A stretch of DNA of 64,000 nucleotides, taken from the NCBI RefSeq assembly GCF_033239625.1, contig NZ_BTCK01000008.1, forward strand, positions 1-64,000. The letters are read 5' to 3'. Positions 37,173 through 45,938 of the stretch are shown piece after piece (the first letter of the stretch is position 1; every line of letters starts with the position of its first letter). The position numbers were made by a program, and so were the translations under genes. The notes beneath the pieces were generated by a model. It did not search any database. It had not been told where the DNA came from and saw nothing but the letters and a program-made list of their open reading frames with translations. The DNA is from Paenibacillus_T sp033239625 (GTDB taxonomy: Bacteria > Bacillota > Bacilli > Paenibacillales > Paenibacillaceae).

Positions 37173-39134
37173 TTAATTCAACTCCTTAACCCAGACGGTC
37201 ATCTCGCCTTCGCCGCGATTTGCCCAAGCATAATAAGGAATGAAGGTTGCGGTTACTGGCGTTGGCAGCCACTCTGCATCTTTGCGATACAGAGCGCCAT
37301 CCTGCCATGCTTCAGGCGTGTCTCCTCGAACAGCATCCGCAGTAATGACGTAGATCCCGCCAAGCATTTCTTTGCTGGACGTTGCTCTCAGTTGTCCGTC
37401 TCTCGGGATATAAAGCTGATGCAGATTGGCTCCGTTATCCGCTTCTTCCAAGCAGTAGACGAATGGACCTCGCTGGAGCGCAATTCGACCAGCCGTGTGT
37501 CGTACAAGCGGATGACCTTTCATCCGATGGATCGGCATTCCGAATTCAAGCTCGAGCCGATCATTCGTAGACCATACGCGATCAATCTCGATGTATCCAT
37601 CTTCCCCCGCAAAAGCTGGATAAGGCATCCCGTTAAGCGTGACCGATACGCCGTCCGTCCAATCAGGTACTCGAAGCGCCATCGTGAACGCCGTCGGGTT
37701 GTCGGCCGTAATGTCGAACTGAACTTTGCCTTCCCACGCGTATTCGGACTGCTGCTCGAGTGTAATCTTGCTTCCGTCCAGTTCCCAATCGGCATAGCCG
37801 CCGATATATAACTGCGTGTAGACCGTACGGCCCTTGAACGTATAAATATAGCTGCCAAGCGATGCAAGCAAACGAGCAATGTTCGGCGGGCAGCAGGCGC
37901 AGCCGAACCAGCCTTGGCGCACCGTTCGGATATGATTGTAATTCGCATTCTTACCGGTTGCAGCCGGATTAACTTCGAGCGGGTTGACATAGAAGAAATG
38001 CTTGCCGTCCTGCGACATGCCGCTTACAACCGTGTTATAGAGCGCCCGCTCCATGACGTCAGCATATTCGCTCTTCGGCTCCAGGCTCAGCATTCGATGA
38101 GCGAAGAAGATAAGTCCAATAGAAGCGCAAGTCTCTGCATACACGGTATCCCCTGGCAGATCATAATCCGAAGTGAACGATTCTCCGTAAGATTGGGAGC
38201 CGATCCCGCCCGTAATATACATCCGGCGACGAACGATGTTGGACCACAGCGTCTTGCACGCTTCCAACAGCTTCGTGTCGCCAGTCCATGCAGCCACATC
38301 CGCCATGCCGGTCAGCATGTAAACCGCCCTTACCGAGTGTCCTTCTGCCGTCTGCTGCTCGCGCACCGGAAGATGCGCTTGGCTGTATGGATAGTCGTGC
38401 GACATGCGCAGCTCGTTGAAATGAACCGCCCCTCCGCGTTTCTCCCATTCTGTCTGGTAGAAGTGCGGCTGAGCGCCACGCTGATTCACAAAGAATTCGC
38501 TAAGCTTCAAATACCGTTCTTCCCCAGTAGCCTGATAGAGCTTCACAAGCGCCAATTCGATCTCTTGATGGCCATCGTAGCCTTTAAGCTTCTCGGGCTC
38601 GGGTCCGAACACCGAATCGATATGATCGGCGAAACGGCAGACGATATCGAGCAGCTTGCGTTTGCCAGTTGCCCGATGATAAGCGACAGCGGCCTCTATC
38701 ATGTGTCCTGCGCAATACAGCTCGTGGCATTCTGCTAGATTCGTCCAGCGCTGCCCAGGTTCTTTGATCGTGAAGTAGGTGTTCAAGTAACCGTCCGGCT
38801 GCTGGGCTAAGGCGATAATGTCGATCATGCCGTCAGCCAGATTCTCCAGCTCGGCATCGGGTTTCGTCTCCAGCAAATAAGCAGCGGCTTCCAGCCATTT
38901 GGCCACATCGCTGTCTTGGAATACCATGCCTTCGAAATGACCGGATATTTGACCGGCGGCAATCTTGAAATTATGTACCGCGTGGCTTGGCTCTGCTTCG
39001 GGCACTTCATCGTTCAATGCCCGCCATTGATAGGGCACGACAACCTCTCGTACAAGTCGAACATACTCTGACCAGAATCGATCCTCAATCCGAATATTGC
39101 GCAGCGGTATAAACTTCGTTGGACTTATCGGCAT
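37173..39134 (-). CDS. GH127 beta-L-arabinofuranosidase
   Basis: 653 residues of the former DUF1680 family, which releases beta-L-arabinofuranose from hydroxyproline-linked arabinans and pectin side chains. Residues equivalent to those of the characterised bifidobacterial HypBA1 are present and correctly spaced: E318 (YGESF), E334 and C336 (YAETC), and C414-C415 (GCACCPPN), which form the zinc-thiolate site. It starts with the alpha/alpha barrel directly, without a signal peptide, so it is intracellular. The ATG at 39134 has AAGGAG at 7 nt; 25 upstream codons are not needed. A LacI-type operator lies 78 bp upstream (39212-39225), and the LacI gene is the next gene on the same strand. Confidence 0.93.
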   Translation of the reverse strand: MPISPTKFIPLRNIRIEDRFWSEYVRLVREVVVPYQWRALNDEVPEAEPSHAVHNFKIAAGQISGHFEGMVFQDSDVAKWLEAAAYLLETKPDAELENLADGMIDIIALAQQPDGYLNTYFTIKEPGQRWTNLAECHELYCAGHMIEAAVAYHRATGKRKLLDIVCRFADHIDSVFGPEPEKLKGYDGHQEIELALVKLYQATGEERYLKLSEFFVNQRGAQPHFYQTEWEKRGGAVHFNELRMSHDYPYSQAHLPVREQQTAEGHSVRAVYMLTGMADVAAWTGDTKLLEACKTLWSNIVRRRMYITGGIGSQSYGESFTSDYDLPGDTVYAETCASIGLIFFAHRMLSLEPKSEYADVMERALYNTVVSGMSQDGKHFFYVNPLEVNPAATGKNANYNHIRTVRQGWFGCACCPPNIARLLASLGSYIYTFKGRTVYTQLYIGGYADWELDGSKITLEQQSEYAWEGKVQFDITADNPTAFTMALRVPDWTDGVSVTLNGMPYPAFAGEDGYIEIDRVWSTNDRLELEFGMPIHRMKGHPLVRHTAGRIALQRGPFVYCLEEADNGANLHQLYIPRDGQLRATSSKEMLGGIYVITADAVRGDTPEAWQDGALYRKDAEWLPTPVTATFIPYYAWANRGEGEMTVWVKELN

Positions 39135-39211
39135 GATCAAACTCCTTCGCGATACGAGATGCGATGCCAGTAAACGTGATAATGAGCGTAATGAGTGCAC
39201 TGTTTTCATAA

Positions 39212-39225
39212 TCTAAACGTTTAAG
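39212..39225. promoter_or_regulatory. LacI-type operator upstream of GH127
   Basis: TCTAAACGTTTAAG, a near-perfect palindrome with the central CG that LacI-family proteins prefer. It lies between the LacI gene and GH127. It matches the two sites at 40427 and 40554. Confidence 0.65.
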
Positions 39226-39245
39226 TTGAATCGGGAGAAAAAGTG

Positions 39246-40289
39246 CTACTCCGGTCTAGGAGGAGCGACAGATTCACGTTCCAGCAGCTTGCACAGCGGC
39301 TGTTCGCCTTGCTTCACTTCAGTCTCATTGATAATGCCGGTAAGAATGTTCATCGAAGAATACCCCATCTCATGCAGAGGCAGATCCATCGTAGTAATGC
39401 GGGGAGTAAGGTAGTCGCTGAATTCACGATTATCGAAGCCTACGACGGACAAATCGCGTGGAATTTGAAAGCCGCACTCGGCTGCTGCACGCATCGTACC
39501 TACAGCCATAACATCGTTCATGATCAGAACGGCGGTTGGCGGCACTGGCAGGGTCAACAATTCTCGCGTCAGTTGGTAGCCGGAATCGAGTCCCCAGTCA
39601 CCGATTTTAATATATTGAGGGTTAAATGGCAATTGAAATTCCGTGACCGCTTTGTAGTAGCCATTGAAACGCAGCCGCGAAGGCGTTGAATCCATCAGAC
39701 CGCTAATGATTGCAATACGCTTGTGGCCTTGGCTGACCAAATATTTCATCGCATCGAAAGACGCCTGCTCGTCGTTATATTGAATGGATACGTTGTTGTC
39801 AGTATAGCAATACGTATATACAATTGGTTTGCCATACGTATTAATCAAGCCCGTCACGTCACGCGGATGTACGCCGATGTAGACGATTCCCTCTACTTGC
39901 TTGGATAGCAAATCGTTCACAGCGCTCTCTGCATATTTGCGATACGCATCCACATCCGAATAGTTATGACCTACCCGTCGGTGAAGCCGCAAATTCGTCA
40001 GGATGATATGAAGGTCATGTTCGTCTGCATATTCGTTAATACCGTCGATGATCTCGGGCACGTTGAATACGGTCACGTCCTCCGCAATTACGCCAATCGT
40101 GTTCGTGCGTTTGCTCTTCAAGCTCTTGGCAATATCGTTAGGCCTATAGTTAAGCTCTTCGATAACTTTAATAACCCGTTCTCTCGTCTTCGGTCGAACA
40201 TTTCGAGTACCATTGAGCACATAGGACACGGTGGCCGTGGATACGTTAGCTTTGGCCGCGATTTCTTTGATTCCTACTTTGGTCACCAC
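39246..40289 (-). CDS. LacI-family transcriptional regulator
   Basis: 347 residues. It has an N-terminal HTH (GIKEIAAKANVSTATVSYVLNG) with a hinge helix (NDIAKSLKSKRT) and a periplasmic-binding-protein-like sensor domain (IGVIAEDVT to VVGFDN, typical of LacI effector domains). The frame opens with TTG at 40295, and GTG codons lie at 40289 and 40286. I choose 40289 because AAGGGG is 6 nt upstream. Operator-like sites in its own promoter region (40427, 40554) and before GH127 (39212) suggest it represses itself and the arabinofuranosidase gene until an arabinose-related sugar binds. Confidence 0.93.
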   Translation of the reverse strand: MVTKVGIKEIAAKANVSTATVSYVLNGTRNVRPKTRERVIKVIEELNYRPNDIAKSLKSKRTNTIGVIAEDVTVFNVPEIIDGINEYADEHDLHIILTNLRLHRRVGHNYSDVDAYRKYAESAVNDLLSKQVEGIVYIGVHPRDVTGLINTYGKPIVYTYCYTDNNVSIQYNDEQASFDAMKYLVSQGHKRIAIISGLMDSTPSRLRFNGYYKAVTEFQLPFNPQYIKIGDWGLDSGYQLTRELLTLPVPPTAVLIMNDVMAVGTMRAAAECGFQIPRDLSVVGFDNREFSDYLTPRITTMDLPLHEMGYSSMNILTGIINETEVKQGEQPLCKLLERESVAPPRPE

Positions 40290-40426
40290 CGCCAACCCCT
40301 TTTAATCGTTTAATCCATCTCACTCTGTTATATCATTTCCCCCCGAGCCTATACAAGTGAAAGCGCATAACTTCCTTGGCGGATTTCTTTCGGAACAAAA
40401 TAGACCATGAAAGTTACCACCCCCGA

Positions 40427-40442
40427 ATCTAAACGATTAGAT
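40427..40442. promoter_or_regulatory. LacI-type operator, upstream of the lacI gene
   Basis: ATCTAAACGATTAGAT, palindromic at 14 of 16 positions around a central CG, 138 bp before the regulator start. Confidence 0.65.
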
Positions 40443-40553
40443 AAATACGCAATAAAAAAGAGCCGTCTTATTCTAGTCCTTGAACGCCTAACAATGGATG
40501 GTCGAAGCGTCCCGAATCCCAACACCACTGGACGTTTGCATTAACAATATACG

Positions 40554-40565
40554 TAATCGTTTAGA
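40554..40565. promoter_or_regulatory. Third LacI-type operator
   Basis: TAATCGTTTAGA, the same core in inverse orientation, 127 bp from the site at 40427. A cre-like sequence TGCAAGCGCTTTTT follows at 40603-40616. The 431 bp between the LacI gene and the purine permease hold these sites and a terminator, but no gene. Confidence 0.55.
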
Positions 40566-40646
40566 TTTCTCGATTAGGTTATACCATATCCGGATTTATA
40601 TATGCAAGCGCTTTTTTTGGAAAGATGACTTTACTTGGTGGAAAGC

Positions 40647-40692
40647 AGAAAAAGCCCAACGGCACATGTGACTCTTGTGCGCTGCTGGGCTT
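40647..40692 (-). terminator. Terminator of the purine permease gene
   Basis: AAGCCCA (40652-40658) pairs with TGGGCTT (40686-40692), with an inner GCACA/TGTGC stem. TTTTT follows on the minus strand. Confidence 0.85.
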
Positions 40693-40720
40693 GGCTGGCG
40701 TTGACGATCCAGTGAGTCAA

Positions 40721-42019
40721 CTAGTGCTCTAGGAATACGATTTGAATCACAAACAATACAGCGAACAAATACAGGATGGGATGAACTTCCTTGTACTTGC
40801 CGCGCAGCAGCTTGATGATGGGATAGGCAATGAAACCTATGCCAATGCCCGTTGCGATGCTGTAGGTCAGCGGCATCAGAACAACGATTAGAAACGCTGG
40901 GAACGCCTCTTCGATGTCGGTCCACTCGATCTGGCGCAGCACGTTAATCATGAGAAAACCAACGATGATCAACGCCGGAGCCGTAATAGCCGGAATGTTC
41001 GCCAGTACAGCGACGACTGGCGAGAAGAACAACGTAAGCGCGAGCAGAAGGCTGACGAATACAGCTGTAAGCCCTGTTCGACCACCAACTGCGACGCCTG
41101 CACTCGATTCAATATAGGCCGATGTCGGGCTTGTGCCAAGCAGCGCGCCGCCTGTTGTACCGACCGCATCTGCAAGCAGAGCGCCCCGTGAACGCGGGAA
41201 TTTGTTATCCTTCATCAGTCCTGCCTGCTCGGCTACGCCTAACATGGTACCCGTCGTGTCGAACAAGGTAATCAGCAGAAATGTAAAGATGACCCCGTAC
41301 ATCCCTTCCGAGAATACCGTTCCAATATCGAGCTGGAAGGCAGTCGAGGACATGCCCGAAGGCAGTGACACCAGCTTATCCGGCATCTCAATGAGACCCA
41401 TCATCCATGCCAGTACGGCGGTAATCAGCATGCCGATGAACAGAAAGCCTCGGACGCGATAGGACATTAAGATCAACGCGATCGTCACGCCGATCAGCGT
41501 TAGATAAGTCATCGGCTCCGATAACGACCCGAGTGTAAGAAGCGTTGCAGGCGAAGCGACGACGATGCTTGCTTTTTGCAAACCGATGAATGTAATGAAC
41601 AAGCCAATGCCGGCCGTAATCGCATGTTTCAATCCGGTTGGAATCGCATCGAGCAGCATGTATCGGAACGAAGTGAGCGAGAGCGCGATGAAAAGCACGC
41701 CGGCTATGAACACCGCACCAAGCGCCGTCTGCCACGAGACTTCCCCTCCGCCAACGACGGAGTAAGCAAAATAAGCGTTAAGCCCCATCCCCGGTGCAAT
41801 CGCTATCGGATAGTTCGCTGCAATACCCATAATGATCGTTGCGAGAATGCTCGCAAGCACGGTTGCAACGAATACGCCGTGAAAATCCATGCCCGACTCG
41901 CTTAGAATGCCGGGATTGACAATGACGATATAGACCATCGTTAAGAATGTCGTTACACCCGCGAGCAGTTCAGTCGATACCGTCGTGCCGCGCTCCTGCA
42001 GCTTGAACCAGCGTTCCAT
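40721..42019 (-). CDS. AzgA/PbuG-type purine (hypoxanthine/guanine) permease
   Basis: 432 residues with about 12-14 membrane segments, in the NCS2-related AzgA family of proton-coupled purine importers. Family marks are TELLAGVTTFLTMVYI near the N-terminus, APGMGLNAYFAY, and LLGTSPTSAYIESSAGVAVGGRTGL in the transport core. The ATG at 42019 has GGAGG about 9 nt upstream. I looked for a purine riboswitch in the 200 bp upstream and did not find its conserved core. It is a single-gene unit, divergent from the ThuA-like gene. Confidence 0.9.
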   Translation of the reverse strand: MERWFKLQERGTTVSTELLAGVTTFLTMVYIVIVNPGILSESGMDFHGVFVATVLASILATIIMGIAANYPIAIAPGMGLNAYFAYSVVGGGEVSWQTALGAVFIAGVLFIALSLTSFRYMLLDAIPTGLKHAITAGIGLFITFIGLQKASIVVASPATLLTLGSLSEPMTYLTLIGVTIALILMSYRVRGFLFIGMLITAVLAWMMGLIEMPDKLVSLPSGMSSTAFQLDIGTVFSEGMYGVIFTFLLITLFDTTGTMLGVAEQAGLMKDNKFPRSRGALLADAVGTTGGALLGTSPTSAYIESSAGVAVGGRTGLTAVFVSLLLALTLFFSPVVAVLANIPAITAPALIIVGFLMINVLRQIEWTDIEEAFPAFLIVVLMPLTYSIATGIGIGFIAYPIIKLLRGKYKEVHPILYLFAVLFVIQIVFLEH

Positions 42020-42235
42020 CTATCATCGCCTCCGTCATTGCGATCATTTCTCATGTAAGTTAATGTTCTCTTTACAATGTCCCAAGGGAGGAAAATATAG
42101 TCACTCCGAAAAGAAGTCACCTTGCCAGTCAACGTCCTCCCGCCATGTCATAATTGACGTTCGGCGTTAATACGATCGTTAGAAACAGTGCGTCACGGGA
42201 GCGTTGCGGCACTCGCGAAGGAATGGAGGAATAAC

Positions 42236-42898
42236 GTGGTTCCTCGAAATAAACGGGCACTTATCGTCGAAGGCGGGTACGAAGGGCACAAGCCGAGGGA
42301 AATTGCGCTGATCGTAGCGCATATGCTGAGTCAACAGCATTTTGAAGTTGAAATCTATAACACACTTGCAATCTTTTCTCACCGCGATAAGCTGGCGGAA
42401 GCCGATCTCATCATCCCCTTATGGACGATGGGCGAGCTTACGCCGGAACAGACGCTCAATCTGACCGAAACGATAGCAGCCGGTACCGGACTTGCCGGAC
42501 TGCACGCCACCGCCGATGCGTTCCGGAGCGTCATCGAGTATCAAGCGATGATAGGCGGGCAGTTTCTTGCCCATCCCGGCGGACAAAATGTAACGTACCG
42601 CGTACATCTTCCCCATCCGAACCATCCGCTCGTTGCCGGAATCGGAGATTTCGTCGTGACGACAGAGCAATATTATATGATGGTCGATCCGTCGATTGCG
42701 GTGCTGGCGCATAGCTGCTTCACCGTTCCGGCACCTCCGCTTGTCTGGCGGCCGGTAATCATGCCGACAGCCTGGAACAAGCAGTATGGCAAAGGACGCA
42801 TCTATTACAATTCGCTTGGACATTCGCCCGATATCGTCCTAATGCCCCAAGTATCAGAGATGCTTCGACGCGGGCTCGTCTGGGCGTCTAGACGTTAA
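42236..42898 (+). CDS. ThuA-like domain protein
   Basis: 220 residues of the ThuA/glutamine-amidotransferase-like fold (ALIVEGGYEGHKPRE, GLAGLHATADAFR, GGQFLAHPGGQ, YGKGRIYYNSLGHSPD). Members are found with sugar utilisation genes, but the activity is not known. The frame is open from 42188. I use the GTG at 42236 because GGAGG lies 6 nt before it and the domain begins six residues later. No partner gene is adjacent: it is divergent from the purine permease and 100 bp before the ger operon. Confidence 0.85.
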   Translation: MVPRNKRALIVEGGYEGHKPREIALIVAHMLSQQHFEVEIYNTLAIFSHRDKLAEADLIIPLWTMGELTPEQTLNLTETIAAGTGLAGLHATADAFRSVIEYQAMIGGQFLAHPGGQNVTYRVHLPHPNHPLVAGIGDFVVTTEQYYMMVDPSIAVLAHSCFTVPAPPLVWRPVIMPTAWNKQYGKGRIYYNSLGHSPDIVLMPQVSEMLRRGLVWASRR

Positions 42899-42944
42899 TC
42901 GAACTGGTCAGCCCAATCTCTTCCTCTTGTTTTACCACATACAG

Positions 42945-42974
42945 GAATAATTCGACACCCCCTATCGCACAATA
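42945..42974 (+). promoter_or_regulatory. Possible sigma-G-type promoter of the ger operon
   Basis: GAATA (42945-42949), 18 bp, then CACAATA (42968-42974), one mismatch from the forespore sigma-G consensus (GHATR, CATNHTA). Transcription would begin around 42981, leaving a leader of only about 17 nt before the ATG at 42998, which is tight. Confidence 0.35.
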
Positions 42975-42990
42975 GCGGTACGAGGGGTGT
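42955..42990 (+). repeat. Inverted repeat covering the gerA ribosome site
   Basis: ACACCCC (42955-42961) is complementary to GGGGTGT (42984-42990), with CTAT/ATAG inside. The 3' arm contains the Shine-Dalgarno sequence of the gene at 42998. It may end the ThuA transcript, but no T-run follows. Confidence 0.4.
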
Positions 42991-42997
42991 TGTACGT

Positions 42998-44488
42998 ATG
43001 CCGGACGTTAATCAAACCAACAGCAATGAACCGACCCATACACCGATCTCTAAGCAGCTGGAGGCAAATCGGACCCGGCTGGAACAAGCATTGAGCAAAT
43101 GCAGCGATTTGGTCTATATCCCTTGGAAATACGGACCGAATATGGAGCAGGATGCTTTGTCGGTGTACTTCCAATCCATGGTTCAAATTAATAATACGAA
43201 CTACATGAAGACGGTGCTGCAAGATCTGGTTACCCACGAGGTAGGGCCAGGGACGGAAATCACGAGCGACAAGATTATGTCGTTCTTCGAACGAAACGGC
43301 GTATCCGACCAAGCTGCGCAGTTAACGGACGATATCGGCGCGCTTGTACAGCAATTGCTGGACGGATATTTTGTGATCTTGATCGACGGATGGGATAAGG
43401 CACTCGTCTTCGAAACCGCCAACGTGGAGACAAGAGCGATCACAGAGCCTATGAACGAGAGCGTCGTGCAAGGCCCTCGCGAGAGCACGGTCGAGAATAT
43501 GAACAAAAACCTTGGTTTGCTTCGCGTAAGGCTCAGAAGCCCTCAATTTAAGCTCATCTCGTTGAATGGCGGCGGCAAGACGCGTACGCATGTTGTATAC
43601 GGCTATCTAGAAGATTGTGTCGAGAAGGAATTGTTAGAAGAATTTGAACGCCGAATCGACAAAGTCAAACAAACCGAGATACTGGAAACCTCTTATGTCG
43701 AGAAGCTGATTCAAGATTCAACCTACTCGCCCTTTCCGCAGTTCCGATTCACCGAACGTCCCGACGTAGCCGTCGCTTCCATGCTGGATGGCAGGATTGT
43801 TGTTCTCGTGCAAGGCACGGGGTCTATGCTCATATGTCCCAGCATGTTCATTGACTTGCTTCAATCGAACGAAGATTTCTATCATCGTACCATCTATACG
43901 ACGATGATCCGCTGGCTGCGGGTTATCGCATTCTTGTTCGCATTGACGCTGCCCAGCATCTATATCGCGCTCAGTACATTTCATTCCGAAATGATCCCGA
44001 CCGTACTGCTGCTCGCCATACTGGATTCGCGTGAAGGCATACCGTTTCCCGCCTTCTTCGAGGCTTTTATTATGGAGTTTTTCTTCGAGCTGCTTCGCGA
44101 AGCCGGCATCCGCCTGCCAAGACCCGTCGGTTCAGCCGTCAGCATCGTCGGTGCGTTGGTTATTGGAGAAGCCGCAATTAACGCAGGACTCGCATCCCCG
44201 ATCATGGTGGTAGTCGTCGCATTGACGGGCATCGCTTCGTTCGCGCTTCCACAATACAATATGGCGATCGCCCTGCGCGTCCTTCGCTTTCCGTTAATGG
44301 TGTTATCGGCCGTGCTCGGCGGTTTCGGTTTAATGTTCGGGTTACTGATCATTCTATGGCATCTGATTACGCTGCGGTCGCTCGGACAGCCGTATATGAA
44401 TCCGGAACGACTCTTTCAATTGCATCCCGCTTACTCAGCAGCCAACAACAAGGAAAGCAGCAAGAATCCTTATACGGCCAAACCATAA
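42998..44488 (+). CDS. GerA-family spore germination receptor, A subunit
   Basis: 496 residues. A soluble N-terminal region (about 1-300) contains DGYFVILIDGWDKALVFE and ESTVENMNKNLGLLRVRL; about five membrane segments follow, with PFPAFFEAFIMEFFFELLREAGIRL characteristic of GerAA/GerKA. It is the nutrient-receptor subunit of the inner spore membrane. The ATG at 42998 has GAGGGG upstream. It heads the operon A (this gene), C (44523), a small membrane protein (45693) and B (45935). The gene order A-C-small-B resembles gerK-type operons; the germinant is unknown. Confidence 0.93.
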   Translation: MPDVNQTNSNEPTHTPISKQLEANRTRLEQALSKCSDLVYIPWKYGPNMEQDALSVYFQSMVQINNTNYMKTVLQDLVTHEVGPGTEITSDKIMSFFERNGVSDQAAQLTDDIGALVQQLLDGYFVILIDGWDKALVFETANVETRAITEPMNESVVQGPRESTVENMNKNLGLLRVRLRSPQFKLISLNGGGKTRTHVVYGYLEDCVEKELLEEFERRIDKVKQTEILETSYVEKLIQDSTYSPFPQFRFTERPDVAVASMLDGRIVVLVQGTGSMLICPSMFIDLLQSNEDFYHRTIYTTMIRWLRVIAFLFALTLPSIYIALSTFHSEMIPTVLLLAILDSREGIPFPAFFEAFIMEFFFELLREAGIRLPRPVGSAVSIVGALVIGEAAINAGLASPIMVVVVALTGIASFALPQYNMAIALRVLRFPLMVLSAVLGGFGLMFGLLIILWHLITLRSLGQPYMNPERLFQLHPAYSAANNKESSKNPYTAKP

Positions 44489-44522
44489 GGTTGGATTACG
44501 ATTCGGAAAGAATGAGGATGAG

Positions 44523-45677
44523 ATGAGGAAATGGTTCAAGATACTCCTTCTTGTACATAGCTTTGCTCTCTTATCGGGATGCTGGAACCGCGAGGAGCTT
44601 CCGGAGAAAGCGTTCGTCATGGGACTTGCGATTAATAAAGCGGAGCCGAACAAGGTTAAAATTATGGTTCAGCTATTTAAACCATCGCAGAAAACAGCAG
44701 GCAAAGGCGAAGCAGGCAATTCATTTACGAACCTTGAGTCAACCGGGGCTTCCGCTTTCGAGGCCGTCAGGGATATCACGCTTCGACTCGGCCGCAAAGC
44801 CCAATGGGGGCACACGAGAATTATCATTATTGATGAGCAAACGGCAATGCGCAACGACCTGCTTTCTTTGCTCGAGTTATTTTATAGGGATCATGAAACG
44901 CGCATTACGACTAAAGTCGTTATCGCCAAAGAAGATTCCGCAAACTTGTTGAAAGAAAAACCGATGATCGAGTTGACGTCCTCCCAGCAAATCAATCGTA
45001 TGGAGGAGATCGCTAATCGAGTTGCAGGCAAAGTACCGGATATGACTTTATTGAAGCTTGCCCGCGATTTGAAAAGCGAAGCCGGGAACTCCATACTTCC
45101 GCTCATATCGAAATCTTCGTCAAACGAAATGATGTTGATCGGCTCGGCAGCCATTCATCATGGCCTATTCGCCGGAGCACTGAACAGCCGGCAGACGCAA
45201 GATTTATTAATGTTGACGAACCAGTTCAGAAGCGGAAGCGTTAAAGTGCCATGCAAAACCAAAGAGAACGACAAAGAACGTAAATACGAGTCGCTCGAGG
45301 TGCAATCGGTACATACCGTCATGAAGCCGATCCTCGCCTCGGATTCTCTGCGCGTCACCTACAAGATCAAGGTACAAGGAGACATTGCCGAACTGCAGTG
45401 CACGCGATTGAACACATCCATCAGCGAAACGGCTTACGTTCATTACATTGAAACACTTCTTCAGAAACGATTACTAGATACGATCAAATTCACGCAAACC
45501 AAAGAAATGGATCTGCTCGGAATCGGAAACACCCTATACCGCAAGCATACCCGGACCTGGAAACAATGGAAGCCGGATTGGGACAAGCATTATGCCGAGG
45601 CGAAGTTCGATGTTAAGGTTACGGTTCATATCGACAATTCCTTAACGACGGTAGGAAAGCCATTATACAAGCAATAA
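44523..45677 (+). CDS. Ger(x)C-family spore germination lipoprotein, C subunit
   Basis: 384 residues with a signal peptide and lipobox LLSGC at about residue 20, followed by the family signature CWNREELPEKAFVMGLAI. The rest is the three-domain GerBC-like fold. It is lipid-anchored to the outer face of the spore inner membrane, where it assembles with the A and B subunits. The ATG at 44523 has GAGG at 5 nt. It lies 34 bp after the A-subunit gene and 15 bp before the small protein. Confidence 0.93.
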   Translation: MRKWFKILLLVHSFALLSGCWNREELPEKAFVMGLAINKAEPNKVKIMVQLFKPSQKTAGKGEAGNSFTNLESTGASAFEAVRDITLRLGRKAQWGHTRIIIIDEQTAMRNDLLSLLELFYRDHETRITTKVVIAKEDSANLLKEKPMIELTSSQQINRMEEIANRVAGKVPDMTLLKLARDLKSEAGNSILPLISKSSSNEMMLIGSAAIHHGLFAGALNSRQTQDLLMLTNQFRSGSVKVPCKTKENDKERKYESLEVQSVHTVMKPILASDSLRVTYKIKVQGDIAELQCTRLNTSISETAYVHYIETLLQKRLLDTIKFTQTKEMDLLGIGNTLYRKHTRTWKQWKPDWDKHYAEAKFDVKVTVHIDNSLTTVGKPLYKQ

Positions 45678-45692
45678 GGGAGGCTGTGAGTT

Positions 45693-45938
45693 ATGCTGGA
45701 GAAATTGACCGTACTAACTGCATTCTACGCCCTGGCAACCGCTACCGATGTGCGGAAGCTGAAGGCAGCATCCCGACACGGAAAGCGGTCCTATATGGTA
45801 CTTCTTCTCTGCTCACTTTACTTCAGCACCGATTATTTGCTGGACGTTCAATGGCCCGATTTGCAATGGTTGGCTCGACAACTGCTGCTTCATCCTGCGC
45901 AAGCGATCATCGAATCGCTAGGAGCGAAGCACGCATGA
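45693..45938 (+). CDS. Small membrane protein in ger operon, possible D-type subunit
   Basis: 81 residues with two hydrophobic stretches (about 4-17 and 34-48, SYMVLLLCSLYFSTDYLL). It has a good ribosome site, GGGAGG, 15 bp after the C-subunit stop, and its stop overlaps the B-subunit start in ATGA, so it is a real, coupled gene. Small two-helix D subunits are known in some Bacillus germination operons and modulate the receptor. The size, topology and position fit, but I do not recognise a specific family. Confidence 0.8.
   Translation: MLEKLTVLTAFYALATATDVRKLKAASRHGKRSYMVLLLCSLYFSTDYLLDVQWPDLQWLARQLLLHPAQAIIESLGAKHA

Noticed and set aside
42020..42235. Purine riboswitch before the AzgA-type permease
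   Set aside because: I looked for the conserved three-way-junction core and flanking stems on the minus strand and did not find them; only a normal leader with GGAGG is visible.
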